Assembly (NCBI GenBank): GCA_025267735.1
Contig: CM046307.1
Location: forward strand, 39,472,034 to 39,536,033
Direction of reading: 5' to 3'
From: Mactra quadrangularis
Taxonomy: Eukaryota; Mollusca; Bivalvia; Venerida; Mactridae
Length of the DNA: 64,000 bases
The notes below the pieces were generated by a model, which saw nothing but the letters and a program-made list of their open reading frames with translations, ran no database searches and was not told the origin of the DNA. Of this stretch, positions 1-11,665 are shown piece by piece (within the stretch, counting starts at the first letter, position 1; each line of letters begins with the position of its first letter). The translations under genes were made by a program, and so were the position numbers.

Positions 1-2250
1 AAAACCTGACTGAATGACTGACTGACCAAAAGTCAGAGAGACTCACAATAGGTAGAATAGAGCAAAACTTCATTAGTAAGTGTGCATCCCCTTTAAACTT
101 TTTTGTGAATTGTATGTGTCTTAAGAATTGGAAGATAAAAAATTCAGTTTGATTACACAAGAAAAATGCTACCTCATACACTGAAATTTCTCAGGCAATT
201 TCGCCCAAACACAATCACAATTAGACACCTAGAAAAAATGTGTTAGGTCAATAGACTCTTAGAAATCTAACCTCAATTAATTGGCATCCAAAGATAAACT
301 CCTGGAGTCTATATATTCTATACAAGAATGATTGGAAATTTCTTCCAGTCCACAAAATAACCCTAACTAAATATCCAATTAGCTTAAAAAACTCTGGTAG
401 TGATTTTGAATGAGATTAGTTTAAATCCAATCTACAGCCATCCTTGAATTACTGGAATTATTGTCTGCTAGTGAGAGAAGGTCAGAAAATAGGGAAAATA
501 TCTCATGTACCAGTCATTTGTAAACCCCCACACACCCTTCACCAATGGGGAAGTGTTGGGAGTTACAGGGGAAAAGGACTCTGCTTTTTACAAACAGGTT
601 CTCCTGCACTACTAGGCTTCAGTGGGAAATTGTTTTTCTGCCAAAAATAGAGGGGATTAAAGCAGTGGGCATAGATGTTTTAAAAAGGTTTATAAGGGTT
701 TAAGACAACTATTTCCAGAAGCTGACTGAGTTGTTAATGTTAATGTTGAAGGGTATTCAAGGTCAGTGTAAATATTGATGGCCAAGTCTTAGAAATAGGC
801 ATTGGGTGTGACATCCCCTCTGGACAGGGGTTATAATTCACCAAGGATTTATGATATGAATATCCCCACTGAATGGGATTTTACCGGAAGTTTGTAAGGT
901 CTGAAGTCAAAATCTGGGTTGTACTCCAGGAATAGGAACCCAAGCTACATATAATGACTGGTGCATAAGAAAAAAAAGAATGGCTGGACAAAGATATATT
1001 TTATACTTTAATTTAAAAAGGCCTGAGTTTTTTACAGTGGACTCTCAGATTGGAAACCTTAACCTCTAACAAGGTCAAACTTCTCTTTAAGATTTTCGCA
1101 TTTCAATTATTTTACTTAATTCCTGTTATCGGAAAATATGTTAACATTTGAACATTCCTAATCTGAATGCCATCTAAATTAAACAAAAAACTCTTCAACT
1201 AATCAAATCATGTTTAGATTCCAACAGTTCTCAAACTTGGACCCTCTTGAGTGTTTAAAATTATAGAAATTAACATTTATTTCTCCTCATAGATTCTATC
1301 TGGCAAATTAAACAAACTCATGAAAGACCTTTCCTTTCCAGAATGGAGAAATTTGTGGCCAAAGATGTACTGAAAAAATTAATTGCACAAGGTCTCTTAT
1401 GACTAAATAGACATGATCTGCATGGTTAAACTCTAACAGTTCTGGCAATTTGATGGGTCATGTCAATACAAGTCAACATATCTTCTCTTATTTGTACATA
1501 AGTTTTTACCAGGTTACAAGTGGTGCCAAATGCAAATAACCTACTAGAAATTGTGTGATTGAATTCTAAGAAAGTCCAACAGACATTCAAGCTGCAATGA
1601 TTGGAGGATGAATGCTGCTTAGAAGGGGTTCGATTTTTAAACTTTTGTAATAAAAGGGCCACCACAAACAAATAACAATAACAAGAATCTAAGGGGGTTT
1701 TGCCTTGCAATAAAACTAGTTTTATGGACCAATCAAAGTGATTTATAATGGTACAAAATGTATTTGATAGGCTTTATAAGAAAGAACACATTTTAACACC
1801 ATGCACATCCTGTTTAGTAGGTTATAAGGATATTTCTTAGTTATCAAATGCCATAGCACACAACAATAGTCAAAAGTATATAATCATATCTGAAATATAT
1901 TCATATTTATAATTCCAGATACATTCCATGAAACCTTATGTAACATGCACCATTGCTCACAGTGTCCTCCAAAAGTTCTTGGACCAATGTTATTTTGAGA
2001 AAAACTGATCATGCATACCACAAACAATTTCCCTATTATTAACAGCAGAATCATTCTAGCATAGGTTCAATCACATGTTGCTAAACATATTAAAGTGATT
2101 TTGGAATTTACTTAAGTCATTATTTTGTTTCTTTTTTATGAATACATTGTACTTGTATTTTAAACAACATCCTGTTTTGTTGGTTATGAAGAGGATACGA
2201 TCTGATTAAAACCTAATCTAATAATTTTCACTTGCAAACTTCCTTATTTT
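1..2250. other. AT-rich stretch, no gene seen
   Basis: No convincing exon, tRNA or terminal-repeat element was found. The short open frames here have no recognisable motif. A slightly GC-richer patch at about 520-620 has no readable structure. Confidence 0.5.
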
Positions 2251-2255
2251 ACATC

Positions 2256-2540
2256 TGACAAGCTCACAGTGAAGGTCACATTCAGCTGACCTAAGCTACA
2301 TTAATATTCATGGTGCAAAATTGTCCAATCACAGCCCATGAATATAATGCACTGTTAAAGTAGCTTGGAAAAAACTGATCTAACAATTGAAATTACAAAA
2401 TTCTGATGCTATTTATAGTGATTGGTTCAAGATAAAACCAATCCATTGATTGGTCAACAGAGATCCTCTGAACCCCATGTGTGATGTCAAGTGATCCAAT
2501 GACAGTGGCCAGTATGATTTATGTCTATGGAGATTAAAGG
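2256..2540 (+). repeat. Dispersed repeat, copy 1 (partner at 46.6-47.1 kb)
   Basis: This stretch aligns by eye with 46613-47095. Both begin with ctgacaagctc followed by cagt, both have a tcagctgacct or tcaactgacct block and an attaatattca or gtaatattca block, and both end with gatccaatga and a tatggag or catggag block. The second copy is interrupted by a 200-bp MITE, so the duplication is older than that insertion. No terminal repeats or target-site duplication were found, so the class is unknown. Confidence 0.5.
2325..2500. promoter_or_regulatory. Cluster of five CCAAT boxes
   Basis: CCAAT or its complement ATTGG occurs at 2325-2329, 2421-2425, 2438-2442, 2449-2453 and 2496-2500, mostly extended as CCAATC or GATTGG. 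Such clusters are typical NF-Y sites in animal promoters. The cluster ends about 60 bases before the ATG of the candidate first exon at 2562. It lies inside a dispersed repeat, so a promoter role is an inference; chance is possible in AT-rich DNA, although five boxes in 176 bp is dense. Confidence 0.35.
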
Positions 2541-2561
2541 AGAATATTTAACAAATAATAC

Positions 2562-2626
2562 ATGGCTTTGAAGGCAATATGCAAGCTGTGCTTCGGGCCA
2601 TATACCTTCCGAGGTCTGACCAACCA
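2562..2626 (+). CDS. Candidate first coding exon (partial, unidentified)
   Basis: A GC-richer island in very AT-rich DNA opens with ATG at 2562 (context acATGG) and stays open for 21 codons plus two bases up to a strong donor, GTAAGT, at 2627. The reading starts MALKAICKLC and ends FRGLTN, with two cysteines spaced C-x2-C. I do not recognise the family. No polypyrimidine tract precedes it, which fits a first exon rather than an internal one, and a CCAAT cluster sits just upstream. A second frame starting at 2579 also reads to the donor region. The partner exons would lie to the right but none was found. It could equally be a chance open stretch. Confidence 0.3.
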
Positions 2627-2629
2627 GTA

Positions 2630-3550
2630 AGTAAACTCGCATATTGCCCATCAAAGTCATGTTTTATTTGTTATTCTATACCAAATTTAAAGTTTTCAAA
2701 TAATAATTTTATTTGTTCAGTGTATGAAATATCTCAATCCCTAGGCGATTTTTTTTCAAGCAATGCAGCAAAAGGTCATGCTATTCTTTTCATATACCAT
2801 TTTTGTTAATCAAATTAAATGTTTAAGAATTTTGAACTGGGTAGCCAATCAATATGTGATTCATGGATCATATGACGTAATATTAAATGTCGAAGGGCGT
2901 ATGCAAATGAGGTATAATATTCCTTTATTATCTAATATTGATTGTTACAAAACACCCCAGAAAAGTAAAAGATACCACTATATTAAAAAAAGTTTGAATT
3001 CCAGGAAATTTGCATATCCTTATACTTGCGCCACCATCTTATATTTCTTTCCAGTAATTTGAGCTCATTCATCAAAATTCTAGTCAACCATCATGTTTCT
3101 GAAGGAAATCCAATAGATACATCAACATTTAGTGAAGAAACTAATTTAATTTTCATGTCTACTGCATTTCTATTTAAAGACAAGAAGTTTACAGAGTTGA
3201 GACGTAACCATCAATGAAGAAACTTTCTGAAATAATTAAATTTTAACTTTTAAGTGCAAAACAGTAAATGTCGTAGATTATATTCATATATTTTATGGGG
3301 GTTAATAAAATATAGTGGTTGAAAACTACAAAACAATTCAGAGCCTCTGTCTACTATTAAGGCATATCTTTTACAATGCTCAGTACTGCTTAATTACATT
3401 TTTCAGATCATCTCAAAGCTACTCACTATTCAATATTATACAACTTATGCTAAAGTTCTATTGCTAGTGCCTAATCTTGGTCAAGAAATACACTTATGTC
3501 TTTTACTAAGACTATTCAGCATCTGTGGCAACAATGTCATGCATGATCAT
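2630..3550. other. AT-rich stretch, no gene seen
   Basis: Several overlapping open frames of 60-99 codons occur here, but none shows a motif or sensible codon use. I see no repeat structure. Confidence 0.45.
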
Positions 3551-3552
3551 CA

Positions 3553-3680
3553 ACATTGAGCATCTTGGCAACAGTAAGCATCTCAGGAATTATAATCATC
3601 TTGGCAACTTTAAGCAACTATCTTGGCAACTTTAAGCAAATCAGGAATTATAAGTATCTTGGCAACTTTAAGCATCCTGA
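3553..3680 (+). repeat. Short imperfect tandem repeat, catcttggcaactttaagca unit
   Basis: Blocks of catcttggcaac followed by tttaagca or agtaagca recur about five times at irregular spacing, interleaved with caggaattataa blocks at 3586 and 3641. The array looks like a decayed higher-order tandem repeat. Confidence 0.6.
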
Positions 3681-4436
3681 CAGCCTAAAATATCTCTGCA
3701 TCATACAAGAGTGATCTCCCTTTCTATGTTAGCAATGGTCACCAAACAAAGGGGAGATAAGTCATGCCAAACCCTCGAAAATCAAGGTTTTATCAAAGAA
3801 ATTAAGTACCAAACCCCTATCAAAAGCGTCAACTTTAAAGGTCTACAGTCTTATCTGTTATTATTCTTTCAAATGTAAGAGTAAAAGTAAAAGAACCACA
3901 TATTTTTAGACCCCCTGTTGAGTTCTACTTTAGGCATCTCAGAGATGAAGCAGCTTTATCACTACAATCTACACTACAAGTTTTATCTAGTAATCACCTA
4001 GAAGCTCACTATTCCAAAGCCTAGTTCAAGTAAAGGGTCAGGCTGCATAATGATTTCATTGCAAGAACATTTAAGTACGGACACTAAGTTGGTAAATGTG
4101 AAAGAATCACGGATTACATGAAGAATTCAAACTCATTGTCAAAAGCAAACATATCCAAGTTCTTTAACCTCCAGCTCAAGACAATAAAGTTCATTGTAAA
4201 AAATGAAAAGACCTTAATACAGAAACATCATAATGACATAGGTAATGTTCAAACAACAAAATTTAACAGCCCAGTGACTACATGTACATGAAAGAATAAA
4301 CTATGAGATCAATGGGTTAATGCAAAACTAAGTCTAAGTACATTTAAATAAAGAAGGAAGCAGAGTAGTTTTTGAGCTAACTTATTGCAATGGTGTTCAC
4401 AATATAAATAAAATAACTCTTTGCATGAAGCATTAG

Positions 4437-4720
4437 ACAACAAGAAATGTAATGTGGAAACCTGTGACATTAAAGCTGGATTTAAAAACTTTACCACAAA
4501 AATTACAAAGGAAAATAATCCATAATAAAGGCAGGTAGAGTTGTTGTAACTTTCTAATTCTGTTCATCACATAATATGTTTTTATTGTATGAAGTTTCAT
4601 AAAGATCTGACAATAAATGGAAGAAATACGTATATGGTAAAGATAAACTTTAACACAATTGTTAACAACTTCGGATGCCCGACCGCCCACCCAAGTTGAA
4701 AAATCCGGCTAAAAATTAGA
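4437..4720 (-). repeat. Dispersed repeat ending in gcccgaccgccc, copy 1
   Basis: The stretch matches 31358-31640 in the same orientation with clear but imperfect identity. Shared blocks include aacaagaaatgta, ggaaataatccata, ttctaattctgttcatcaca, gacaataaatgg and a terminal cggatgcccgaccgcccrccc. Read on the minus strand it begins with the GC-rich gggcggtcgggcatccg block, a phrase I associate with molluscan repeats. The coding class is unknown; overlapping open frames on the minus strand in both copies are by-products. Confidence 0.65.
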
Positions 4721-5960
4721 TGCATTGAATGATATACCGGTATTTATCATGAATAAAACTAAGTAAAAAATGAAAACATGAAAATAGAAATCATAAACAA
4801 CAGCATCACAGTGTATATGAACACAACTTTCTAATTTAAAACAGATTTCCTCAGGAAAGATTATTCCATTCATTATAAATATTAAGACATAGCAGATTTT
4901 CCAACATTAAACAACAGAACAATATTTGTGGAATTTCCATACAATATTAAACAAAATTGATTCTAGTAAACTCCTTCAGTAATGATGTTGAACCATAAAT
5001 CCTAATTCCTTAAAGTGCAGAATCATAATTTATTAAGAAAAACACAAAATATTGCACTAAGGTCACACTATACTAAAATGCACTCACTAGTAATCATTTA
5101 CAATATAGTTATAATCAACTAAGCATAACAACAATTCACTTCACACTAAACACTTCAGAGTACTTCCTGAGTCTAGCTCATTATTCATCGAGAAAATTTC
5201 ACATTTGAATACAAAAATTTTCCGCATGTTAACATCATGTTTGGGATCCATGTTTTCTAACTGTTTCTAGTCCCTTTTACCTGATACACTATTTTCAAGT
5301 GTAACTGCAAAGAACTTTGTCAATAAATTGGACATTGGAAATAAAAAACACAGTGACAGCAAGTTAGTTAACAGCTTGCAAGGCAATATTACACTATTGT
5401 CAGGGCTCTCTATGTTATATATATGGTGTTATACTGTAAACGAGAGAGACTTAAAGGTCAGGAAATATTAAAGTTGCTTCTTCACAGATTTGATTACTTT
5501 TAGATTTCTGTAAATAATTTGAAAATGTCCCCGTAATAGTGCTAAGAACATGAACTATTAATACTTTAAGCCAAACTGACATATAGCTTGTTAGAAATAT
5601 AACACTAAAAAATATAACATATATAATTATATATATAATATAAAATCATCTACATGTATATGGTTACAAACAAGGTATTTTTATGCATAAAATCACCATT
5701 TTTTACAAGTGTATTTTAATTTGCACTAAAATTATCATTATCAGAAAACTGCTTTACTGCCACCAAAATATTTCTAAACTATTTTGGAAGCTTTAGAAAA
5801 GTTGAAATAAAAGTTGAAATCTGTGAACAATCAGATTTAACAATAAAATACAATCATCTTGACATTTGAAGACACTAATCACTAACCAAGTGATTTTACA
5901 TCCTATCACACTTTATAACTCCATTGCAAGATGCAAGATGCACTTTTCAATGAGTGGTCA
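4721..5960. other. AT-rich stretch, no gene seen
   Basis: Nothing recognisable was found. A pure AT dinucleotide-like patch lies at about 5615-5645. Confidence 0.45.
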
Positions 5961-6017
5961 AGACAAAACTTATAAGTCCAACTACATGTACATTTACATG
6001 TAGAAGGATGTAGACTT
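5961..6017 (+). repeat. Dispersed ~50-nt motif, copy 1
   Basis: The order of blocks is caaaact, agtccaactacatgta, catttacatgtag, aaggatgtagact. The same blocks recur at 4315, 30121, 40025, 44074 (minus) and 51640 (minus). The ends agtcc-aactacat and atgtagact are inverted, so the motif can fold. See the finding on this family. Confidence 0.55.
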
Positions 6018-6038
6018 TTCCACTGACCTATTGATATA

Positions 6039-6328
6039 TTTTTTTTATTATTGGGTTCAACGCCTTGTCAACACAATTTAGGTCATTTTGCGGCGTCCAG
6101 CGCACCTAACCTAGCTTTCCTGGACCCTTGTCTATACCCAGTACTCACCTACCCTTCAACAAGGCCAGAAACTTCTCCAAATTATCTAATCAATGGAGGA
6201 AAATTGACATTATTATCAAATTTTAATGGAATAGTATAACCTCCCCAGGTGAGATTTGAATCTGTACCCCCTTAGGGACACAAGATTCCAAATCCAGCAC
6301 GCTACCAACTGTGCTATCGACCCTGGTT
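6039..6328 (-). mobile_element. SINE family A, full length with 12-bp TSD
   Basis: This is a tRNA-derived SINE on the minus strand. Read in its own direction it starts with a tRNA-like head: A box near the gatagcacagttggtagc stretch and B box ggattcaaatctcacc at about 6245-6262. A ~180-nt body and an A/T-rich tail follow. It is flanked by identical 12-bp target-site duplications, cctattgatata, at 6027-6038 and 6329-6340. The intact duplication indicates a fairly recent insertion by a LINE-encoded machinery. Copies of the family are at 13584, 21904, 37691 and 55283, with fragments elsewhere. Confidence 0.85.
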
Positions 6329-7274
6329 CCTATTGATATAAAGGTCAGTGTTAATATTTCATTGATTTCAACATCAACAGCATGTAAAAGAACACAGGAT
6401 TATGTAACTTCTGTACTTGATGTATATATTGATGGGTCATCACAAAGTCTGGGAGCTCAAAAATGAACTGTATGACAGGACAACATGATGGCTGCAATAT
6501 GACAGTGAAGTTGTCAAAGTACCATGTAAATCACCTTACAAGAAAACAAAACAACATGTTGACATTTTTAACAAAATTAATTCCTATTAAAAGTCAATTC
6601 TTTAAAATTCAGGCAAAAAGTTATGCAATCCAGTAGAGAAATTCCATTTGAACAGAGACAAGATTACTGTTGGATTAATAGCTGCAAGATATTCATTATT
6701 TTATGAAACCTCAAGACCAGACATAATGTAATTCATAATAATCTGATCTAGCTTGCCAGCATTGTATCAGGAGAAATGTACTCATGTAATAATACATCCC
6801 AAGGGGAATAAATCTTGTCATAGAGGCTGACTTACACAATAGAATACAGTATTACTGTGGAACTTTTTAAGGTACTGCACCAGACTGTTTTTCTAAAAGG
6901 CTAAAAGCTTTTACTGGATATTATATTATCTGCATGGAGCTTATAATCATTCTATACAGACAGATATCACTAAGGAATACAATGTAATATTGTTATATGT
7001 GACTGGAACATTGTAACATAAGGCTTACTGTCAGGTGACAGAAACACATTTGATATTAAGGAATGATTTTTCTTTATTTTCTACCATAAAATGTGGTGCT
7101 AATTTCTGAAAAATTGTGCAATGGAAAACAAAGCTCATTTCCAAACAAAGTTTAAATGATGTCATTAAAGAGAAAGAAAAGACATACACAAATTTTTAAT
7201 CAAATGCTTAGAATGTCCCTTATTATCCTTTTAAGTTGACTGTGTAATAGGAGGAGGAAAAGTTAATACCTGAT

Positions 7275-7518
7275 GCTGTCTACGAAATTAGGATACAAAA
7301 GTGGTTGCCTGAACAGGTCATTTTAGTGGCTTGGACTATAATGCTGTTAATAAAAGTTTGGCTGTCCAAAAGAAAGTTTTGGTTGCCCGAACTAGAAACT
7401 GGTTGTTTTGGACAACTAGACACCCACTTATTTCGTATACTGCTGAGGTAGGGCTTGAACCCACTACCCCCTGCCCTTTCAAATCAGGCAGTCTACTAGT
7501 TGAGCTAATTGGGCTGAT
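7275..7518 (-). mobile_element. SINE family C with tRNA-like head
   Basis: On the minus strand the head reads attagctcaactagtagac (A box) and, after a short arm, ggttcaagccctacc (B box), spaced as in a tRNA. The window shows these at about 7505-7450. The body, with repeated ggttgcc and ggttgtc blocks, matches 58140-58310 in opposite orientation, and more weakly 42720-42850. The tRNA-like part is not a functional tRNA gene because it continues directly into the repeated body. No target-site duplication was recognised. Confidence 0.65.
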
Positions 7519-7554
7519 GAATATACCACACAGATAGTTTAAACATCTATACTA

Positions 7555-8461
7555 CAGTGTAACCTCTGCAGAGCGACTTTCGGCGGAGTTTGAAAAAATT
7601 GCCGCTCTGCAGAGGTGTCGCTCTGCAGAGGTAGACTTTCTACCGATCACGAAAACGGTCGTTTTCGGTTCGGAAAACTGGCCGTTATCCGTTCCGTAAT
7701 GTTAATACAGTTTTTAGCGAGCTCTGATCGACAAAAGTAAAAGTTTTAATAAGATTACGAAGTTTTTTAAATAAATAATTATAACGGTTAAAAAATCCTA
7801 GCATGAAGGTTAGTTTTATGCAAAAGAAAGCATTACACTAGAGAAATCGCTTCTGTTACTGTCAAAATGTTTTTATACTTGTCTAACGGCGAATACTATT
7901 TAGCATGAATTATCGTCGTCTTTTCGGGAGTAAATATCTGATATTATCTTAAACCTCAAATTATCTTAAAACAAAATTCATTTCATCGAAGCTTTTAAAA
8001 TAAGTACAATAACAAATAAGTTTCATTAATTATCGTCAACTAGCTGGACGTATGTACATCTGATACTTGACGTCAGCCTACCAAACAAAGCGCTCTTATC
8101 TCAGGTCTGTTCGTTGGTGTCATGGAAACCATATGTCACTTGTATATTAACCCCTGTTAGTCAAATGACTTAACAACATGACACTTGAGGGTAGTATTAT
8201 ACGATTAAGGGTATCGCTTATTGTTTAAATTATCCGGTCATAGATAATTATCGATTGTTGATATTAACCTTGCTAGACTTAGTGTCGCTGTATAGAGGTA
8301 AAGATTAAGTTTGGGAATTTATTTGAACGGCCGTTTACCGCTCTGCGGAGGTGTCGTTCATTAGAGGTAAATCATAGAGCAAAATCGACGGGGGGAATTC
8401 TAATATGCCGCTCGTCGGAGGTTGCCGCTCGTTAGAGGTGCCGTTAGCAGAGGTTATACTG
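7555..8461. mobile_element. Tigger/pogo-like non-autonomous DNA transposon (907 bp)
   Basis: The ends are inverted: cagtgtaacctctgc at 7555 and the complement of gcagaggttatactg ending at 8461. Both are flanked by TA (7553-7554 and 8462-8463). CAGT ends with TA duplications fit the pogo/Tigger group of Tc1/mariner elements. Next to both ends lie repeated blocks related to gccgctctgcagaggtgtcg (7600-7632, 8337-8355, 8406-8456), probable transposase-binding repeats. The interior has no long open frame, so it is a MITE. CpG content is clearly higher than in the flanks, which suggests a recent insertion. Confidence 0.85.
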
Positions 8462-8951
8462 TATTAAATTTGCGAGTTTCCTGTTTTGTGGAAGAAACTG
8501 CGCAGCTTTGAATAAATCTTTTGTTTGTCGCTGGAGCACCTATATACCAGCATATCAAGTTGACAATTCTTTTTTGACAAAGCCTCTTTATATTTGCAAA
8601 AACTGCCAAAAATCAACAAAAATAGTGGGTTTTTTGTGTCTAAAAATAGTTCTAGATAAAACTAAAAATAGACACGTCAAACCAAACTCCCCACAGCGGT
8701 TATCTCCCTTTATCAAATCAATAACAATTAAGTAGCAAAGCGTGATGTAAGCACTGTGAGGAGTTTGGACTGTAACTGCTGTATTATCATGGGGAATCAC
8801 CCAGAATACGTGCAACCTTCTTGCCATTTTTTGAATATTCACCAAGCATGCGTTCTTTGTTCTCGAAATAATACCCATAAAGGGCATACTCACCCATGCT
8901 TTTTAAACATGCCTGTTTCGAGGATCAGTTTCGAGAACTGTCATTACCTAA

Positions 8952-8980
8952 AGCCCGTGCTTGCACGGGCTCCCATCTAG
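8952..8980 (+). mobile_element. Helitron-like 3' terminus
   Basis: A perfect hairpin, agcccgtgc-tt-gcacgggct (8952-8971), is followed after five bases by CTAG (8977-8980) and then T. A GC-rich hairpin a few bases before CTRR, with a T after it, is the diagnostic 3' end of Helitrons. A matching 5' end (TC after A) could not be fixed; the body probably lies within 8470-8951, where sequence composition differs from the flanks. Confidence 0.6.
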
Positions 8981-9017
8981 TACACTGTATATACAGCCCT
9001 GATACAACTGTATATCA

Positions 9018-9295
9018 GCCTCCTGGCTATCTCTGTTGGTAGCAAGCAAGTCTACTGATCGAGGGTTTGTGGGTTTGATTCCCGGGCAGGGCATACTTTA
9101 GTGGCATTCTTTCTCCTACCAATGATTTTTAATTATGTAGGGCAGTTGTCAGTCACTGACGAAAGTATGCACTTAACAGTTGATCGACAGCTAAATTCAG
9201 AGATTTAGCCTTTCCAGGAGTGAGTAGGTTGACTGACCGTGGTTATATGACCTGTAAAATGTGTTGCTATGGCGTTAAACCCAACAAACAAACAA
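9018..9295 (+). mobile_element. SINE family B, full length with 14-bp TSD
   Basis: The tRNA-like head has an A box around tggctatctctgttggtagc and a B box gggtttgattcccgggcag. The body contains cagtcactgacgaaagtatg, and the tail is aacccaacaaacaaacaaa. Flanking duplications acaactgtatatca (9004-9017) and acaactgtacatca (9296-9309) differ at one base. Other copies are at 28580 (5' truncated) and 40339 (minus strand, full). Confidence 0.85.
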
Positions 9296-9309
9296 ACAAC
9301 TGTACATCA

Positions 9310-10369
9310 AAGCAAATTTATTCGAGCCTCCAACCTATAATCTTCAAGTCTGTCATTATTCATACCTCACAGCTTAATGAAACCCTATATGCGCATAATC
9401 AACACCAATAACATTCAAACAAGCAATATTCAGATATAAAAAGCAGTAAATATCCTACTATCTAAATTGTTCAATAAAAAATATAGCCTGCATGCATTTA
9501 CCAATAGGAAAAGTTTTATATAAACATGCAATAAGGTTGTTGACCAACTAACTTTCATTAGAAGTAGAATTTCAATTAGCATTTTTGTAAAGCTATAATT
9601 TTGTAGTGGAGCTCTTCTTTGCAGGAGGTAGAACGAATCAATAAAAGTGTATTGATCAGCCATTTTATCCAATCTTATAAGCAATCAATCAATGGTAAAA
9701 GCAAGGCTAGGCTAAGGCTAAATCTTGTATCATTTACAACTAATGTATCATTATGTGAAGTGATTATTGTCCCATCACAATGAATCTACTGTATAGATTA
9801 GTTCCATTTTATACCATTATACAGGCAAGCATCTATAAGAGTCAGAATAAGATCTTATCTTCAAGCATCTCAGTAATACAGAGTCAGACTACTTAAAAAA
9901 TCAACTACAAACAGAAAATTGAAAGGCTAAGATTGCACAAATTTATCAATAGAGTGAAGAATGTTGTAGCTTTTTGTTGTATTTGAACAATTGTACAGTT
10001 AAGTACACAGAGAATGTAGAGATTTTCTCCTAGTACGTCAGAGCTAACGAAGTAACACAGACAATATCTGAAAGACTCATTAGTTGTATGACGTCAATGA
10101 CTCAATATCACACAGTAAAGGTCACAAAAACGTTGTTTCTCTCAGTAATATCAATACCAGAGATATGTATCTTTATATCAGCAATAATGAGTTGTTATAC
10201 AAGATAAAATATAACATTAAATTAAGTGGATTTATCGTAGATGATAAAAAAAATACTTGTTCTACTCCATTGAATACAATAAATCATACACATGATTTTT
10301 TGTCTTAGAGTAAATGATAACAGAACATTCTGAATAACAGTACATTGATCATACTTCAAAAGTTTATCT
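9310..10369. other. AT-rich stretch, no gene seen
   Basis: No element boundary, exon or RNA gene was recognised. Confidence 0.45.
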
Positions 10370-10690
10370 GTATTACCGTAAATCATGCACTTTTAAATTT
10401 GTTTCATAATAAAACATGCATATTTGTAAAACAATAAATCATATATATGTATCTGTTTAAATGAATCATACATTATGTTTTCCGTATTACAATAAATAAT
10501 ACATACATATGTATATCTGTATTACAATAAATCATACATATGTATATCTGTATTACAATAAATCATACATATGTATATATGTATTACAATAAACGATACA
10601 TATGTATATCTGTATTACAATTAATCATACAGATGTATATCTGTATTACAATTAATCATACAGATGTATATCTGTATTACAATAAATTAC
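10370..10690 (+). repeat. 31-bp tandem array
   Basis: The unit is an aataaatcatac, atatgtatat, ctgtattac series of 31 bp. The block attaca recurs at 10521, 10552, 10583, 10614, 10645 and 10676, exactly 31 bases apart, with more diverged units to the left from about 10370. Later units share cagatg in place of catatg, so the array grew by copying a local variant. The long open frame through it is a by-product of the repeat. Confidence 0.9.
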
Positions 10691-11665
10691 AATACAATTA
10701 CTGCATTGAGAGAGGTAATGATTGTGACTCTAGTTAGATCTTTAAGCTTAATGTTCAGAATTACCTAAGAAAATATACAGGAAAATATATTTTAAATTAA
10801 GGGACTGAGTCAGCTAATTTAACTGTTTTACCTTCCACAAATATTTAGTTTAAATGTTAACAATTGAGTTCAAAATAATACTTAGATCCTGGCATCTAAT
10901 CTTCCATATATATTTACATGATCAACCACTATGGCATTTACTTTAACAACCAGCTTACAGCATTTTAAGATGGTAGAAATAAAGACAGATTAGTCTCTTA
11001 CAGAATGAAGGAGACTATAAAACAAGTTCTTAATTCTCATCTATTTCTTATATGTACACATCAAAATGATTATCCACTATATAGACTTGATATTGAACAC
11101 TGATAATAATTTCTTTATATAAAGGGACACAACTCTTATAGCTTACACTGAAGGAGTACAGAGTTAATGTTCTTACTTGTACTATAACACATTATAGTGT
11201 ACCCACTTTAACTAGAAATAAACCAATTTATTTATAACCCAATGTTAAATATATATCATGTCAGCAGTCACACTTAACTAAAACTTAAATGATAGAGCAT
11301 CTAGATAAAAAATTGGGGTGATATTTCATTTCATTATCTTTATTATCAAGGAAAATATTTTTAGTTGTATGGAGGATGATTTAATGATCCCTTCTCATTA
11401 AGTTGGAGATTTCATTTCTATATCTATCTATAAGACAGTTTAAAGGGGTTTCAAGACCTAAAATAAATGTATAAATAGTACTCACCTATATAATCACAAA
11501 CATCATTGTAGGACATCAATATGAAAATAAAGTAAAAAAATATCATAAGAACATGGTGTGCATGTGTACATGTATATGTTTAAATCAACAACAAATCTAG
11601 AAATTTCATAAATTTCTTCAAATACTTCAACTTAAAACTATAATTCTTAACACATATTAAGAATC

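Noticed and set aside
7445..7515. Possible tRNA gene on the minus strand
   Set aside because: A and B boxes are present, but the sequence runs directly into a repeated body, as in a SINE, and the full cloverleaf is not convincing.
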